Shown here one piece after another: positions 63,094 through 64,000 of a DNA stretch of 64,000 nucleotides. Position 1 is the stretch's first letter. Every line of letters begins with the position of its first letter. The stretch comes from Candidatus Aalborgicola bjergmarkensis (GTDB taxonomy: Bacteria > Pseudomonadota > Gammaproteobacteria > Burkholderiales > Burkholderiaceae_C): contig JADJFE010000039.1 of NCBI GenBank assembly GCA_016708725.1, positions 1 through 64,000 on the forward strand, written 5' to 3'. Both the position numbers and the translations under genes were made by a program. The notes beneath the pieces were generated by a model. The model had not been told where the DNA came from. It did no database searches and was given only the letters and a program-made list of their open reading frames with translations.

Positions 63094-64000
63094 ATGGGTG
63101 TAGGCATTACTTTTCTGGGTGGGGCCGATACCGTTACCGGCTCCAAATACCTGGTTCACCACGCTGGCCGCCACCTGCTGGTGGACTGTGGTCTGTTTCA
63201 GGGCTATAAACAGTTGCGCTTGCGCAACCGTGACCCTCTGCCAATCCCCCCGCAACAGATTGATGCCGTCGTCTTGACGCATGCCCATCTGGACCACTGC
63301 GGCTACCTCCCCTTGCTGGTCAAGCAAGGATTTGCCGGAACCGTGCACGCATCTCCAGGCACGCAAGCGCTGTGCAAAATCCTGCTGCCGGACAGCGGCC
63401 ATATTCAGGAGGAGGATGCCGCTTTCGCCAACCGCCACCACTTCTCCAAGCATACCCCAGCCCTGCCCCTGTATACGCGCCAGGACGCGCTGGACTGCCT
63501 GCCACGCATCAAGGCCGTGCCCTGGGGGCATACGTTCCAACCCTTGCCCGGCTGGCGCGTCACCCTGCATGCGGCGGGGCACATTCTTGGCGCGTCGAGT
63601 GTGTTGCTGGAAGTAGCCGGGCGGCGCATCCTGTTCTCCGGCGATCTGGGACGCTCCGATGACACCATCATGCCCCCACCGGAGCGGGCAGTGGCGGCAG
63701 ATACCGTATTGATCGAGTCCACGTATGGTGACCGCCAGCACCCGACAGAGAATCTGCTGGCCGAACTGGCACCAGCGTTACAACGGCTCATGGCACGTGG
63801 CGGTATTGCCGTGGTGCCGGTGTTTGCGGTGGGGCGGGCGCAGGCGGTACTGCATGCCATTGCACAACTCAAACAGGACAACCACATCCCGCACAGCCTG
63901 CCCGTCTTTCTGGACAGTCCGATGGCCGTGCATACGACCCATCTGTTTGAAAACCACCTCGGCGAACACCGTTTAAATGCGCGTGAGGTGCACGCCCTGA
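63094..64000 (+). CDS. MBL-fold beta-CASP family hydrolase, partial
   Basis: The first 302 residues of a metallo-beta-lactamase-fold protein that runs off the window. The metal site is THAHLDHCGYLP (HxHxDH, about 68-78), with the later histidine and aspartate ligands in AAGHILGASS and FSGDLGR. The IESTYGDRQHP motif and the start of a beta-CASP insert (VFAVGRAQAVL) place it with RNA-processing nucleases of the YSH1/CPSF-like group, often annotated as MBL fold with an RNA-specificity domain. The substrate is unknown. It begins 15 bp after dnaJ. Confidence 0.87.
   Translation, partial: MGVGITFLGGADTVTGSKYLVHHAGRHLLVDCGLFQGYKQLRLRNRDPLPIPPQQIDAVVLTHAHLDHCGYLPLLVKQGFAGTVHASPGTQALCKILLPDSGHIQEEDAAFANRHHFSKHTPALPLYTRQDALDCLPRIKAVPWGHTFQPLPGWRVTLHAAGHILGASSVLLEVAGRRILFSGDLGRSDDTIMPPPERAVAADTVLIESTYGDRQHPTENLLAELAPALQRLMARGGIAVVPVFAVGRAQAVLHAIAQLKQDNHIPHSLPVFLDSPMAVHTTHLFENHLGEHRLNAREVHAL

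Noticed and set aside
1..64000. CRISPR arrays, rRNA genes, prophage or integrase genes
   Set aside because: I saw no regularly spaced direct repeats, rRNA sequence or phage structural genes.

Overview
The window looks like a chromosome segment of a flagellated betaproteobacterium of the Burkholderiales, probably the family Comamonadaceae (Rhodoferax/Polaromonas-like). This rests on the mix of housekeeping genes (dnaG, rpoD, aroE, grpE-dnaK-dnaJ), storage-polymer genes (cyanophycin synthetase, a PHA phasin), a complete fliE/fliF-R block and intergenic palindromic repeats of a kind I associate with that family. The assignment is inferred from gene content and not tested phylogenetically.

Layout. 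0-4.6 kb: a cyanophycin locus, with a cphA paralogue on the minus strand (cut by the window edge) divergent from an unusual ABC exporter and its DUF1854 partner. 4.6-5.4 kb: tRNA-Leu(UAA) and an SCO1/SenC lipoprotein. 5.4-14.0 kb: a minus-strand chemosensory operon reading cheZ-like, cheY, STAS, cheA, two MCPs, cheW, with no cheR or cheB. 14.2-21.7 kb: the divergent output side, with a PAS4-GGDEF-EAL protein, a REC-PAS-GGDEF-EAL response regulator and a membrane HisKA_2-type sensor kinase. 21.7-25.0 kb: a glycosyltransferase and a Wzm/Wzt polysaccharide exporter. 25.1-29.3 kb: phasin, TetR regulator, TPR protein and dnaG.

29.4-35.7 kb: an AGPS-like FAD oxidase with glpD, a TRAP transporter whose two permease genes are divergent, and a CBS protein. 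35.8-47.6 kb: the flagellar operon fliFGHIJKLMNOPQR (minus) divergent from fliE. 48.0-49.5 kb: two small exported proteins. 49.5-53.2 kb: a decayed nest of mobile DNA, namely a roughly 510-residue transposase gene broken by two IS21-like deletion derivatives, each with a target-site duplication. 53.2-54.6 kb holds no recognisable gene apart from repeats. 54.6-64.0 kb: rpoD, aroE, a ComFB-like protein, an HxlR regulator, FKBP, grpE-dnaK-dnaJ with heat-shock promoters, and the start of an MBL/beta-CASP hydrolase.

Caveats. Four otherwise normal genes (cphA, the ABC exporter, the sensor kinase, dctM) carry a single-base indel in a short homopolymer, and the transposase carries at least five. The two IS-like copies also differ mainly by small indels. 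This points to consensus errors as a likely alternative to true gene decay, especially between 49.5 and 53.3 kb. The items most worth following are the paired inverted intergenic repeats, the G10 tract in fliF, the chemosensory/c-di-GMP block, and the cyanophycin-linked exporter fused to a PH-like domain and zinc ribbon.
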